A program made the translations under genes and the position numbers. The notes below the pieces were generated by a model. The model was not told the origin of the DNA and made no database searches. It was given only the letters and a program-made list of their open reading frames with translations. Shown here in pieces: positions 16,730-26,500 of a stretch of DNA of 32,249 nucleotides. Where the stretch lies: assembly GCA_045578465.1 (NCBI GenBank), contig JAZNKJ010000038.1, positions 1-32,249 of the forward strand, written 5' to 3'. Position 1 is the stretch's first letter. Each line of letters opens with the position of its first letter. This stretch comes from SIG454 sp045578465. GTDB lineage: Bacteria > Bacillota > Clostridia > Monoglobales > Monoglobaceae.

Positions 16730-18817
16730 ATGTTTAATTTTAAGACTTTTGAAACAGAAGTTGCAGGAAGAAAACTTGTTATCGAAAACGGTAAAATGGC
16801 TGGTCTTGCAAACGGTGCTGTTATGGTAAGATACGGCGATACCGCTGTTATGGTTGCTGCAACTGCATCTCCAAAGCCAAGAGACGGAATTGATTTCTTC
16901 CCTCTTAGCATTGATTATGAAGAAAAGATGTATGCCGTTGGTAAAATCCCTGGAAGCTTTATGAAGAGAGAAGGTAAGCCTTCTGAAAACTCTATCTTAA
17001 CAGCCAGAGTTATCGATAGACCTATGCGTCCTCTTTTCCCGAAAGATTTAAGAAACGATGTTTCTATCGTTGCAACAGTTATGTCAGTTGAGCAGGATAA
17101 TGCTCCTGAATTCTGTGCTATGATTGGTGCATCTGCGGCTGTGTCTATTTCTGACATTCCGTTTAACGGCCCAATCGCTGCGGTTTATGTTGGTTTAGTT
17201 GACGGCGAATTTGTTATCAACCCAACTCTTGAGCAGAGAGAGAAGAGCGACCTTAACTTAACAGTTGCAGGTAGCGCAGCCAAGGTTGTTATGATTGAAG
17301 CAGGAGCTAACGAAGTTCCTGAAGATGTTATGTATGACGCAATTATGTTTGCTCATGAAGAAATCAAGAAAATTGTTGCTTTCATTAAGACAATTCAGGA
17401 TGAAATCGGCAAGCCTAAGTTTGAATATGAGCATATAACAGTTGACGAAGTTCTCTTTAATGATATTAAGGAATATGCCGAAGATATGGTTAAAGAAGCT
17501 ATGGATACTGACGATAAAACTGTTCGTGATGACAGATTAAAAGTTGTTTACGAAAAGGTTTATGAATACTTTGAAGAAAAGTATCCAACTGAGGAATATC
17601 AGGGACAGATTGACGAAGCTTTATATAAGCTCCAGAAGACTGTTGTAAGAAGATGGCTCTTAGACGAAGGAAAGCGTGTAGACGGCAGAACAATTGACCA
17701 GCTCCGCCCGCTTGCAGCAGAGGTTGGCCTCTTTAACAGAACACACGGTAGCGGTATGTTCACAAGAGGTCAGACACAGGTATTAACTGTTGCAACTCTC
17801 GGTCCTATCGGCGATGCACAGATAATCGATGGCCTTGATACAGAAGAATATAGAAGATATATCCATCACTATAACTTCCCATCTTACAGCGTTGGGGAAA
17901 CTAAGCCATCCCGTGGTCCTGGCAGAAGAGAAATCGGCCATGGTGCCCTTGCAGAAAGAGCATTAGTTCCTGTTATCCCAAGCGAGGAAGAATTCCCATA
18001 TGCAATAAGACTTGTTTCTGAAGTTTTAAGCTCTAACGGTTCAACTTCTCAGGGAAGTATCTGTGGTAGCACACTTGCTTTAATGGATGCAGGTGTTCCG
18101 ATTAAGGCTCCTGTTGCTGGTATTTCAGTAGGTCTTGTAACAGAAGGGGAAAGATTTATAACAATGCTCGACATTCAGGGAGTTGAAGATTTCTTCGGCG
18201 ATATGGACTTTAAAGTTGCAGGTACTAAAAAGGGTATCACAGCAATCCAGATGGACCTTAAAATTGACGGCTTAACACCTGAAATTATTAAGCAGGCTTT
18301 AACTCAGACAAGAGATGCAAGATACTATATCTTAGACGAAGTTATGCTCAAAGCAATCCCTGAGCCAAGAGAAGAACTTTCTCAGTATGCTCCAAAAATT
18401 ATCAACATAACAATTCCTGTTGATAAGATCCGTGATGTTATCGGCAGTGGCGGTAAGGTTATCCAGAAGATTATTGCTGACACAGGCGCGAAAATTGACA
18501 TTGAGGATGACGGAAGAGTGTTCATAGCTGCTGTTAATCCGGCTATGGGAGAGATGGCTCTTAAAATTATCGAAGGAATCGTTAAGGAACCTGAGGTTGG
18601 CGAGATTTACGAAGGCACAGTTGTAAGAATTATGGAATTCGGTGCATTCGTTGAAATTCTCCCTGGAAAAGACGGTCTTATCCACATTTCAAAGCTTGAC
18701 AACAAGAGAGTTGAAAAGGTTGAAGATGTTGTTAAGGTTGGCGACACAGTTACAGTTCAGGTTATCGAAATTGATAAGCAGAACAGAATTAACCTTAAAA
18801 GAATTATAGAAGACTAA
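16730..18817 (+). CDS. pnp: Polyribonucleotide nucleotidyltransferase (PNPase)
   Basis: A phosphorolytic 3'-5' exoribonuclease of the RNA degradation machinery. Two RNase PH-like cores are separated by an all-helical domain. The first carries FFPLSIDYEEKMYAVGKIPGSFMKREG. The second, from about residue 310, carries RTHGSGMFTRGQTQVLTVATLG and STSQGSICGSTLALMDAGVP. A KH domain (about 558-618, VIGSGGKVIQKI) and an S1 domain (about 624-692) follow. The 695-residue length is normal. The ATG follows ATAGGAGG. It is the last gene of the housekeeping block. Confidence 0.98.
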   Translation: MFNFKTFETEVAGRKLVIENGKMAGLANGAVMVRYGDTAVMVAATASPKPRDGIDFFPLSIDYEEKMYAVGKIPGSFMKREGKPSENSILTARVIDRPMRPLFPKDLRNDVSIVATVMSVEQDNAPEFCAMIGASAAVSISDIPFNGPIAAVYVGLVDGEFVINPTLEQREKSDLNLTVAGSAAKVVMIEAGANEVPEDVMYDAIMFAHEEIKKIVAFIKTIQDEIGKPKFEYEHITVDEVLFNDIKEYAEDMVKEAMDTDDKTVRDDRLKVVYEKVYEYFEEKYPTEEYQGQIDEALYKLQKTVVRRWLLDEGKRVDGRTIDQLRPLAAEVGLFNRTHGSGMFTRGQTQVLTVATLGPIGDAQIIDGLDTEEYRRYIHHYNFPSYSVGETKPSRGPGRREIGHGALAERALVPVIPSEEEFPYAIRLVSEVLSSNGSTSQGSICGSTLALMDAGVPIKAPVAGISVGLVTEGERFITMLDIQGVEDFFGDMDFKVAGTKKGITAIQMDLKIDGLTPEIIKQALTQTRDARYYILDEVMLKAIPEPREELSQYAPKIINITIPVDKIRDVIGSGGKVIQKIIADTGAKIDIEDDGRVFIAAVNPAMGEMALKIIEGIVKEPEVGEIYEGTVVRIMEFGAFVEILPGKDGLIHISKLDNKRVEKVEDVVKVGDTVTVQVIEIDKQNRINLKRIIED

Positions 18818-18822
18818 AAAAT

Positions 18823-18857
18823 AAACCACCAATCAGTTGCGATTGGTGGTTTTCTTT
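18823..18857 (+). terminator. Bidirectional terminator between pnp and the AraC-family gene
   Basis: A 12-bp perfect stem (AAACCACCAATC at 18823-18834 with GATTGGTGGTTT at 18841-18852) around a 6-base loop, followed on the plus strand by TTCTTTT. The A-rich 5' flank gives a T tract on the other strand, so it can also end the convergent gene. Confidence 0.9.
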
Positions 18858-18862
18858 TGTAT

Positions 18863-19765
18863 TTAAAGCTCAAAGGAACGGAACGCTTTTGGATTCGAAC
18901 CCGTCAGCTTTTTAAATGTCAGATTAAAATGAGTAAGCGAGTTAAATCCGCACATAACGGATATTTGCGAAAGAGATAGGTTCGGAGTTGACATATACCT
19001 TTTTGCAGCTTTTATTTTAAGCTCGTTTATAAGGTCGTTGGTTGTCAAATCAAGAGCGTTCTTCAAAACTCGGTTGAGCTGTCTTGAACTGATACAAACA
19101 TAGTTGGCAACATCATTTACAGAAATGGAAGAAGAAATGTTATCTGTTATATACTGAATAGCAAGACGGATACGAGCATCATCGGAAACTATGCCTGCCT
19201 TTGCTTGTGAAGCAGTAGCAACAAGCTCAGTATTGATTGGTTTGACATTTTCAAAAATATCGAATAAAGCGTTACACAAAATACTGTTAATTCTGTCGTA
19301 ATAATCCGTTTTCTCCTCATAAGCAAGAGATATACTCTGTAAAATACTATCCTTAATAAAAGAAGAGCAGTCAATTTCATAGTATGCCTCCTCAGGAGGA
19401 AGCATCAGGGATAACTTAGCAGGATAAACAAAGGAAAATCCTAATGTAAAAACAGAGTAATCCTCTGAATATTCCATAAGCTTATGGGAAGACGACGGGG
19501 ATAAAACACAAATCTTCTCAGATGTAAGTGAAATCTTTTGATTGTTTATAGAATATATTGCGCTTCCGGATAAAGGAATATAAAGCTCATAAAAAGAATG
19601 CTTGTGTGTAGTCTGGGTTAAAGAACTTGGATTTGCAGAAGATAGAATTCTTGAGAAAAAAATGTCCAGCTCAAAATACGAATTTTTAAGAGAAGGCTTA
19701 ATATGGTTGAAAGAACTAACTGCCTTATCAAATTCCGCAAAATTGTTTTTTAAAAAATTACTCAT
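18863..19765 (-). CDS. AraC-family transcriptional regulator
   Basis: A 300-residue protein with an N-terminal cupin-like sensing domain (HKHSFYELYIPLSG at about residues 54-67, then YSINNQKISLTSEKICVLSP). The C-terminal AraC-type DNA-binding domain lies at about 200-298: VNDVANYVCISSRQLNRVLK is the first helix-turn-helix and LSQISVMCGFNSLTHFNLTFKKLTGSNPKAFR the second. Such proteins usually activate neighbouring carbohydrate-related genes on binding a small molecule. No sugar can be named. GGAG precedes the ATG on the minus strand, and its promoter is at 19837-19865. It is divergent from the secreted protein gene A, and paired direct repeats in the shared region are its likely operator. Confidence 0.92.
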   Translation of the reverse strand: MSNFLKNNFAEFDKAVSSFNHIKPSLKNSYFELDIFFSRILSSANPSSLTQTTHKHSFYELYIPLSGSAIYSINNQKISLTSEKICVLSPSSSHKLMEYSEDYSVFTLGFSFVYPAKLSLMLPPEEAYYEIDCSSFIKDSILQSISLAYEEKTDYYDRINSILCNALFDIFENVKPINTELVATASQAKAGIVSDDARIRLAIQYITDNISSSISVNDVANYVCISSRQLNRVLKNALDLTTNDLINELKIKAAKRYMSTPNLSLSQISVMCGFNSLTHFNLTFKKLTGSNPKAFRSFEL

Positions 19766-19836
19766 AACAATCTCCGTTTCCCCTGTTAGAAACTATTTTC
19801 AAAAAGCAAGATTAAAAGAGTGCTTGCATTTCCTAC

Positions 19837-19865
19837 ATTATATATTATATAATACAAAAAGTCAA
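19837..19865 (-). promoter_or_regulatory. Sigma-A-type promoter for the AraC-family gene
   Basis: Read on the minus strand, -35 TTGACT (19865-19860) and perfect -10 TATAAT (19842-19837) are 17 bp apart. The regulator is therefore probably expressed from a strong basal promoter. Confidence 0.87.
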
Positions 19866-19915
19866 GGTCGGGCGAAAAATTGGAAAAAAAGTCAATAAAA
19901 GCAACTGAAAAGTAG

Positions 19916-19944
19916 AAATGTCCTAAAAATTAAAAAAAATGTCC
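19916..19944 (+). promoter_or_regulatory. Paired direct-repeat operator, copy 1 (upstream of gene A)
   Basis: AAATGTCC at 19916-19923 and again at 19937-19944, start to start 21 bp (two helical turns). The second box begins 18 bp before the -35 and 41 bp before the -10 of the promoter at 19955-19983. The layout is repeated at 31607-31635. Direct repeats about two turns apart are typical of AraC-family binding sites; assignment to the adjacent regulator is inference. Confidence 0.72.
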
Positions 19945-19954
19945 TATAATAATA

Positions 19955-19983
19955 TTGTAATTAAAATGTAACTGTGGTAAAAT
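19955..19983 (+). promoter_or_regulatory. Promoter of secreted protein gene A
   Basis: -35 TTGTAA at 19955-19960 and -10 TAAAAT at 19978-19983, 17-bp spacer. It is weaker than the housekeeping promoters, as expected for an activated one. The predicted leader is about 150 bases. Confidence 0.65.
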
Positions 19984-19989
19984 GGTAAT

Positions 19990-20141
19990 TACGATAATAG
20001 GCAGAATGGATACTTTTGAGTAGTATGCTTAGTATCGGCTGTGCTGAGCGGTTTTGTCGGCACGGTATACATATTTTGATAATTATTAAATTTTTTAAAT
20101 TGTTGTGGTTAAAAGGGCCACAATGTAAGGAGGAATTCGAA
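19990..20141 (+). other. Long untranslated leader of gene A
   Basis: About 150 bases without a credible gene. One stem-loop can be drawn at 20103-20123, extended by G-U pairs to an 8-bp stem with an AAAAG loop. It ends just before the AAGGAGG ribosome binding site at 20127-20133. No known riboswitch class was recognised. Gene C has a leader of nearly the same length. Confidence 0.45.
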
Positions 20142-23100
20142 ATGAATTTTAGAAAGGTTTTGGCAATGGTTTTAACTGTTGCTATGGTAGTAGGTTTGGT
20201 TATCGTGCCAACTTCTGCTGCTGTTGGAGATACTGCAACTCTTGCAGAGCTTATCCCGGAGGCGGATTTTGAATCTACTTTTTCAGTGGATACAACAGAT
20301 GAACTTAGCACAGGAACAGCAACGACTGCTGCAGAGGCAAAAGAGCATGCTACCTATGGTGGTATTGTAGCATTTGGTAGCTCTACCGCTACTGCTGAAG
20401 ATAGTAGTATGTATTGGCAAGATACACTTCCTGAAGGCGGTGTTGCGCATATCAAGATGGTAAATGTCAATTGTTACAGTAATGCCGGATTTGATATAGC
20501 CACAAGCGAAGGAAAAAGAATAAGAGTTATTTTTAACAGAACTGGTAATGTTATGACTGCATATGCTGGTGGTTCTTCGACGACTCTTACTTCATCCGTA
20601 AACCTTGCTTCTCCGTTTGAATTGATTATTAAGGATACAGGTTCCGGTTTTGATTACTATGTTTGCCAGACAGGAGATGCAAACTTCACCAAGGCTGGTG
20701 AAAATCTTGCATATCCTGCAGCTGCTGCAACAGGCACAGGTGTATGGGCACTCGCAGGTACAGGGCGCGGTAATTTAGACGCTATTATGTTATACGGACC
20801 GGTAGAAACAGAAGAAGAACCTGAATTACCGATAGATCCGGAAACAGATGAAGGCTTCCAGGCTGTTCTTCCAATAGCAGGCGAAGCTGGCTCAACAGTT
20901 TTTGCTTCAACTGCAACTCAGGAAGCTTTAACACTTACCAGCACAGAAGGTGCAACATCAGTTCTTGGTGGAGCTACTATTCCTTCCGGCGGTGCTGTTT
21001 ACTATAACTTTGCTGCTATTGAAGGAACTACTATGGCAAGTCCTAACTTTGCTTCTGTTGATACACAGGTTGCTGACGGCGGCAGCATAAGAATGCAAAT
21101 TGGTGTTGAAACGGGAAATGCAATACGCTTTAAGAATCGTTCGGGTAGTTGGACTGCAACAGGTGTAACTTATGATCAGGTTAACCTTGAAGATGGTTTT
21201 GAAATAATCGTAAAGGATATTGGCTCTGCATTTGAAATCTGGGTAAGACCGGACGGTGCTGAAAGCTTTACGCTTATAACATCATACAATCAGACAACTG
21301 AAGTTAAAACAACAGCAATCACTGCTGGCGGAACAAGTGTAGTAAAGCTTACTGATGCTATGATACTTGAACCAACAACAGTTGAGGAACCTGAAGAGCC
21401 AGTAGAAGAACCGATTGATCCGGATAGCGATGCTGGATTCCAGGCTGTTCTTCCAACAAAAGGCGAAGCTGGAGCAGCTATCTTTGCTTCAACTGCAACT
21501 CAGGAAGCTTTAACACTTACCAGCACAGAAGGCGCAACATCAGTTCTTGGTGGAGCTACTATTCCTTCCGGCGGTGCTGTTTACTATAACTTTGCATCCT
21601 TCGAAGGAATTGCTCAGGCAAATACTGGCTATGTTTCAGTTGACACAAAGGCTGCCACAGGCTCGATAAGAATGCAGATTGGTGTTGAAGCTACAAATGC
21701 AATTCGCTTTAAGAATCGTTCGAGCAGTTGGACTGCAACAGGTGTAACTTATGATCAGGTTAACCTTGAAGATGGTTTTGAAATAATCGTAAAGGATATT
21801 GGCTCTGCATTTGAAATCTGGGTAAGACCGGACGGTGCTGAAAACTTTACGCTTATGACATCATACAATCAGTGTAACGACAATAATGCAACATCAATTA
21901 CTGCAACAGGCACAGGTGTTGCAAATCTTACTGATGCTATGATACTTGAACCAACAACAGCAGAAGGAACAGGTGGCGGAGATGAACCGGATGTTCCGGA
22001 TGAACCAACTTATACAGGAACTCATACATTTGCTCAGGTTTTAAATACAACAGCTCCAGCAGCTGGCGAAACTGCTTATGTATTTACAGAAGATGAAACA
22101 GTAGCAAGCTACACAGCTAATACAACAAACGATACAAGCGCTACTGGTTTTACATCTATTCCTGTTGGCGGTGCTGCTCACTATAAATTCTCAGGCATTA
22201 CAAACAGTATGCTTTCAGGCGGCAACGGTTACATTCAGATACACGGTGCATGGGCAGGCGGAACTCAAGGTTATGCTTTGTATTTAGGACATAGCTCTGC
22301 TCCTATCCGTTTCAACTGCACTCTTAATGGTAATACTAACAACTGGGCCGTAGAAACTCCTGAATATTTAGACATAACAAAGCCATTTGATGTTATCATT
22401 AAGGATAACAGTTCTGAAAATTCAACAACTCCTGTTCAGCTCTGGGTAAGTATTGATAATGGAGAAACCTTTACATTGGTTGGCGAATATGCCCGTGCGG
22501 CTAAGAAAGCTTCCCTTTATGTTTCTTCAACTGACGCAGTTGCATCAACAACTATTTCTGCAACTGTTTACACAGGTAAATCTATGAGAGGAAAACTCTA
22601 TGTAGATGAAAGCACAATTCTTCCTACAACAGCTAGTGTTGGCGGAACTTATTATACTGAATACGCAACACAGGGCGCTCTAACTGTTACTGACACAAAT
22701 ACATCTGATTCAGCAACGACAAGTGTAAATATCTTTGGAGGTAATACATTCATTCCTGCTGGCGGTGCTATTCGCTATAAGTTTACAAGCATCACAGGAA
22801 CAACCAATAATAATGTTAACTTTGTTCAGGTTACTCAGGATATTGAAGGCGGCGCACCAGCTTCTTCTGACTTACAGATAGGCGGCGGTTCTACAGATGC
22901 TGAAATCCATTCTTATCCGGGTGCTAATTGGAATGATGCAAGCGGTATTATTGCTGCAAAGGGCGAAATTGACTTGACGAAGGGCTTTGAATTAATTATA
23001 AAGCATGACGGAAGTACTTTAACATACTATATAAAGGCAGATGGAGATACAGGTTTCTGGCTTGCAGCAGAAAATGTTATAGTAGGTAATAACGCTAGCA

Positions 23101-23459
23101 GAAAAGCTCAGATTGGCGTTAAGGGTGCTGCTGTTGCAAACCTTGAATCTGCAACAATATACTATGGTATGAAGGCGTCTAATGGTGCAGTAGTTGCTGA
23201 AATTTATGAGTCTGGGGCAGTTCATGTTCTTTCAAAGGCTGGCGTAACAGGAACATTTATTGCTGCTGGATATACAGGAGAAGACGCTTACGAAATGAAG
23301 TGTATTGAAACTGTTTCTGGAACAGAAAAATTTATGACATTTGAATTCAGCGACAGCGATGTTGAATATGTTAAGTTATTCTTGTGGGATGGTATTAACA
23401 CAATGACACCTGTTGCAGGCTACGATGTTCAGACATTAACAAAAGTAACAGCAGAATAA
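20142..23459 (+). CDS. Secreted modular repeat protein A
   Basis: 1105 residues. The signal peptide is MNFRKVLAMVLTVAMVVGLVI up to about PTSAA. Five copies of a ~190-residue module start at about residues 30, 239, 433, 628 and 824. Each copy carries roughly (I/L)P-x-GGA-x-(Y/H)-Y near residue 60 and F(E/D)(L/I)I(I/V)KD near 120, then W/Y-x-x-x-DG and a terminal A-x-(I/L) strand. Pro/Glu linkers separate some copies. The last ~95 residues form a small domain ending in LFLWDGINTMTPV, a pattern I associate with Clostridial surface proteins. No SLH, LPXTG or dockerin was seen, and no catalytic motif. The ATG at 20142 is chosen for AAGGAGG 8 bases upstream and the signal peptide; the frame is open further upstream. 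Function unknown. Confidence 0.85.
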   Translation: MNFRKVLAMVLTVAMVVGLVIVPTSAAVGDTATLAELIPEADFESTFSVDTTDELSTGTATTAAEAKEHATYGGIVAFGSSTATAEDSSMYWQDTLPEGGVAHIKMVNVNCYSNAGFDIATSEGKRIRVIFNRTGNVMTAYAGGSSTTLTSSVNLASPFELIIKDTGSGFDYYVCQTGDANFTKAGENLAYPAAAATGTGVWALAGTGRGNLDAIMLYGPVETEEEPELPIDPETDEGFQAVLPIAGEAGSTVFASTATQEALTLTSTEGATSVLGGATIPSGGAVYYNFAAIEGTTMASPNFASVDTQVADGGSIRMQIGVETGNAIRFKNRSGSWTATGVTYDQVNLEDGFEIIVKDIGSAFEIWVRPDGAESFTLITSYNQTTEVKTTAITAGGTSVVKLTDAMILEPTTVEEPEEPVEEPIDPDSDAGFQAVLPTKGEAGAAIFASTATQEALTLTSTEGATSVLGGATIPSGGAVYYNFASFEGIAQANTGYVSVDTKAATGSIRMQIGVEATNAIRFKNRSSSWTATGVTYDQVNLEDGFEIIVKDIGSAFEIWVRPDGAENFTLMTSYNQCNDNNATSITATGTGVANLTDAMILEPTTAEGTGGGDEPDVPDEPTYTGTHTFAQVLNTTAPAAGETAYVFTEDETVASYTANTTNDTSATGFTSIPVGGAAHYKFSGITNSMLSGGNGYIQIHGAWAGGTQGYALYLGHSSAPIRFNCTLNGNTNNWAVETPEYLDITKPFDVIIKDNSSENSTTPVQLWVSIDNGETFTLVGEYARAAKKASLYVSSTDAVASTTISATVYTGKSMRGKLYVDESTILPTTASVGGTYYTEYATQGALTVTDTNTSDSATTSVNIFGGNTFIPAGGAIRYKFTSITGTTNNNVNFVQVTQDIEGGAPASSDLQIGGGSTDAEIHSYPGANWNDASGIIAAKGEIDLTKGFELIIKHDGSTLTYYIKADGDTGFWLAAENVIVGNNASRKAQIGVKGAAVANLESATIYYGMKASNGAVVAEIYESGAVHVLSKAGVTGTFIAAGYTGEDAYEMKCIETVSGTEKFMTFEFSDSDVEYVKLFLWDGINTMTPVAGYDVQTLTKVTAE
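20856..22013 (+). repeat. Tandem near-identical ~580-bp repeat inside gene A
   Basis: Modules 2 (from 20856) and 3 (from 21438) are almost identical at DNA level over long stretches. Examples are the segments around 20905-21010 versus 21487-21592 and around 21150-21265 versus 21729-21844. The offset changes from 582 to 579 bp across one 3-bp indel. Changes are concentrated in the middle and at the end of the unit. Confidence 0.85.
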
Positions 23460-23478
23460 GTTTATATAAAGTATATAA

Positions 23479-23512
23479 AGAAAATGTCGCATTATATAAT
23501 GCGACATTTTCT
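23479..23512 (+). terminator. Perfect 34-bp palindrome between genes A and B
   Basis: The two 17-base halves (23479-23495 and 23496-23512) are exact reverse complements. It lies 20 bases after the gene A stop and can act as a terminator on either strand, though its T tract (ATTTTCT) is short. Each half contains AAATGTCGC, the same 9 bases as the second operator box of gene C, here in inverted orientation. Confidence 0.6.
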
Positions 23513-23598
23513 GCCAAAAGAGGTTTTTGGGAAATTTTTCGCAAAGCTTCTGAATTACTATAAAATTTTTGACAAAACACTCTTTCAGGAGGGGAAAT

Positions 23599-26500
23599 AT
23601 GAAATTAAGAAAGGTTATTGCGGGATTATTAACTGTCGCTATGTTGGTAGGTTTGGTTGTTATGCCGACCTCCGCAGCTGTTGGGGAAACAGATGCGGGA
23701 TTTGATGCCGTTCTTCCTACAACGGGAGAAGTAGGCTCAACTATTTATGTGGCGTCAGTGACCGAATCTGCAAAGACTGTAACAAGCAGTGACGGAGAGG
23801 TAACAATCTTTGAGGATGCTTCTGTTCCGAGCGGCGGCGCGGTTTACTATAAATTTACAAGCGTTACAGGAACAGCCAAAGCTAACACAGGATATTCTGA
23901 AATTAAAACCGGTCTTGACGGGCGTTTATTAAGAATGCATGTGGGTGTTAATGGAACTAACGCAATCCAGGCGAGAAATTTAGCAACTTCTTGGATTGGT
24001 GCCGGAACTTATGATCAAATCGACCTTGAAGGTGGATTTGAATTGATAGTAAAAGGTGCAGTAGGAAGCCTTGAATTCTGGGTAAGAAACGCTGGCGAAA
24101 CTGAGTTTACACAAACATTATCAGCTTTTAATCCTACTAACCAGTCAGTTTCACCTGTGTCTTCAATTAAGACAGTAGGAGATACTGTTGTAAATCTTGA
24201 AACTGCTGTAATATATGGAACTAAAACAGCGGACGAGTCTGATGCACCGGTAGTAGAACCGGAAGAGCCGGAAGAACCGATAGAACCGGAAGAACCGGAA
24301 GAACCAGGGGATTCGTTCGTGGGAACTAATACCTTTGAGGAGGTATTAAAAACCACAGACCCTGAAGTAGGGGTGACTGAGTATGTATTTACAGAATCTG
24401 CTTCTGTAACAAATTATACAGCTAATGTAACAAGTGATACATCAAGTGCTGCTGCTTTAAAAATGACAAATATTCCTGTCGGCGGTGCAGTTCACTATAA
24501 ATTCTCCGGCATATCGGATAGTATGTGGGCTGAAAACGGAAATGGTTACATTCAAATACAGGGTTTATGGGAGGGTACTTCTAACGGCTTTGCTTTATAC
24601 TTAGGTCATAGCTCTGCCCCTATCCGTTTTAACTATAATGAATCCGCATCAGTAGTTAATCAGTGGGCAACATTCGAACCTGCTGGAGTGGATTTAACAC
24701 AGCCGTTTGAAATTATTATAAAGGATAATAGAGCCGAAGATTCAACAACACCTGTTCAGCTTTGGATTAGCGCTGACAACGGTGAAAGTTTCAATTTATT
24801 AGGCTCTTATGGTTATGGGCCTACAAAGAACCCTACCAACCACATTTCTTCAACTGACGCAGTTGCATCGACAACTATTTCTGCAACTGTTTACACAGGC
24901 GGAAATAAAACAGGCGTTGAACAGTTTACGGGAACCAGCACATTAGAACAGATATTGCCAAACAGAACTCCCGATGAAGGCGAAACTATTTATGTTTACG
25001 AAGCAGGAACTCCTGTAAATTATACTATGTCCGCTACATCAGCAGATGTAACTGATACAGGCGCAACTGCGAAAAGTATAACAAACCTTCCGGCTGGCGG
25101 TGCTGTTCACTGGAAAGTTGATATGTCAATGGGTTCTAATGGCGTAGATGGTATTAACCTTTTGTGTAATTGGGGCGGAGTAGCTACTCAATCTGCCAAC
25201 ATTTTCTTAGGTGTGATTAACGGCGAAGGTCCTGTCCGTATTCAGAATTCATCGGACACACTGCATACTTACTATACTGACGCTGCAATAGATTTGAGCG
25301 AGCCTTTTGAAATCATTATGAAGGATTCAGAAAGCCACGGAGCTGTTGAGTATTGGTACAGTGCTGACGGCGGCGAAACTTTTGCTTTGCTTACTTCTCA
25401 GGGATACTCATATTCAAGCAGAACCCCTTCTATTATTACAAAGGCAGGGACTTCTGCGACTATTTCTGCAACTGTTTACACAGGTAAAACTGCAATCGGC
25501 TATATAACAAAACCAGAATCCGAAATTCTTCCTAAAACAGGAAATGTGGGCGACTATGCCTATAAGACTCTTGACACAATAGGAAGAACAACTCTTGCGG
25601 CAGGCGAAACCGTAAGCTTTAGCGGTGGCAACTCTCTCCCTGCTGGCGGTGCTTTGCACTATAAATTCGCAGGCGTAAGCGTTAAGACAGGATATGATAT
25701 TTTAACTATAAATGAAGACAGATCCGGCTGGTTCAGTGGTGCGGTTTCTATTAATATTGCTAATTTTGCTGATGGCTCTAAATTCCGTATCCAGACTGCG
25801 CCGAGTGGCACAAACACTTATGTTTATCTCGGCAATGCGAAAGATACACCTATAAATGGAGCTTTTGAAATTATTTTAAAGGATACTAATTCCGGTAGCA
25901 CTCCTATTGAGTTTTGGTTCAAAGCAGACGGAGAGACAAAGTTCAAAAAACTTGGAAGCTTTGCGCCAAGCGAAAACGATAACAGAACTTCGGAAATTAC
26001 TGCCGGCGGGACATCAACTGCCAGCATTACTTCCGCAACGATGTATAAATACGGAGCGCTTACACAAGACGATATTGGCGGAGGTGTCGAAACACCGGAT
26101 TATGAGGAATATTATTACGATTTCGTTGAAGGTGAAGATACAAGCGCATGGGTAAACAATTCTGTAAACCTTTGGGTTGTTGACACCGCAAACGGCGTTT
26201 TAAGCGGTTCTAACAATGACGGCGTAGAGAGCGAAATGAATAAAGTCAGCCGTGTGACAGAATTCGCTGACGACTTTGTTTTGACAGCAAAACTTCGCTG
26301 GCCGGTAGAAGAAGAAGTTCCTTTCCAGAGCGGTATAATTGTTAGATGGAGAAATCGTGAAATTCATATAAAACTTACCTACCAGCAATATCAGTATTTC
26401 GACGGAAGCGGAACAACTCTTACAGGCGATTTAAGAGGTGTTTTGGGTCCAGAATGGCAGGAAGTAAAGATAGAAACCTATAACGGGGGAGAGGGCGTTA

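Noticed and set aside
2983..18817. Many minus-strand open frames opposite the housekeeping genes
   Set aside because: They mirror the codon structure of the real genes, lack ribosome binding sites, and encode low-complexity Ser/Ile/Leu-rich sequences.
19602..19898. Plus-strand open frame opposite the AraC-family gene
   Set aside because: It is antisense to a well-supported gene, has no binding site and no recognisable protein features.
20016..20141. N-terminal extension of gene A to an upstream ATG at 20016
   Set aside because: The 42 extra residues come before a textbook signal peptide, have no ribosome binding site, and start close to the predicted promoter. ATG 20142 has AAGGAGG.
23569..23597. 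TTGACA at 23569-23574 as the gene B promoter
   Set aside because: No -10-like hexamer lies 16-18 bp downstream; that position is the ribosome binding site and start codon.
23569..23598. Upstream start of gene B at 23569
   Set aside because: It would put ten residues before the conserved signal peptide and lacks a binding site. ATG 23599 follows GGAGGGG and matches genes A and C.
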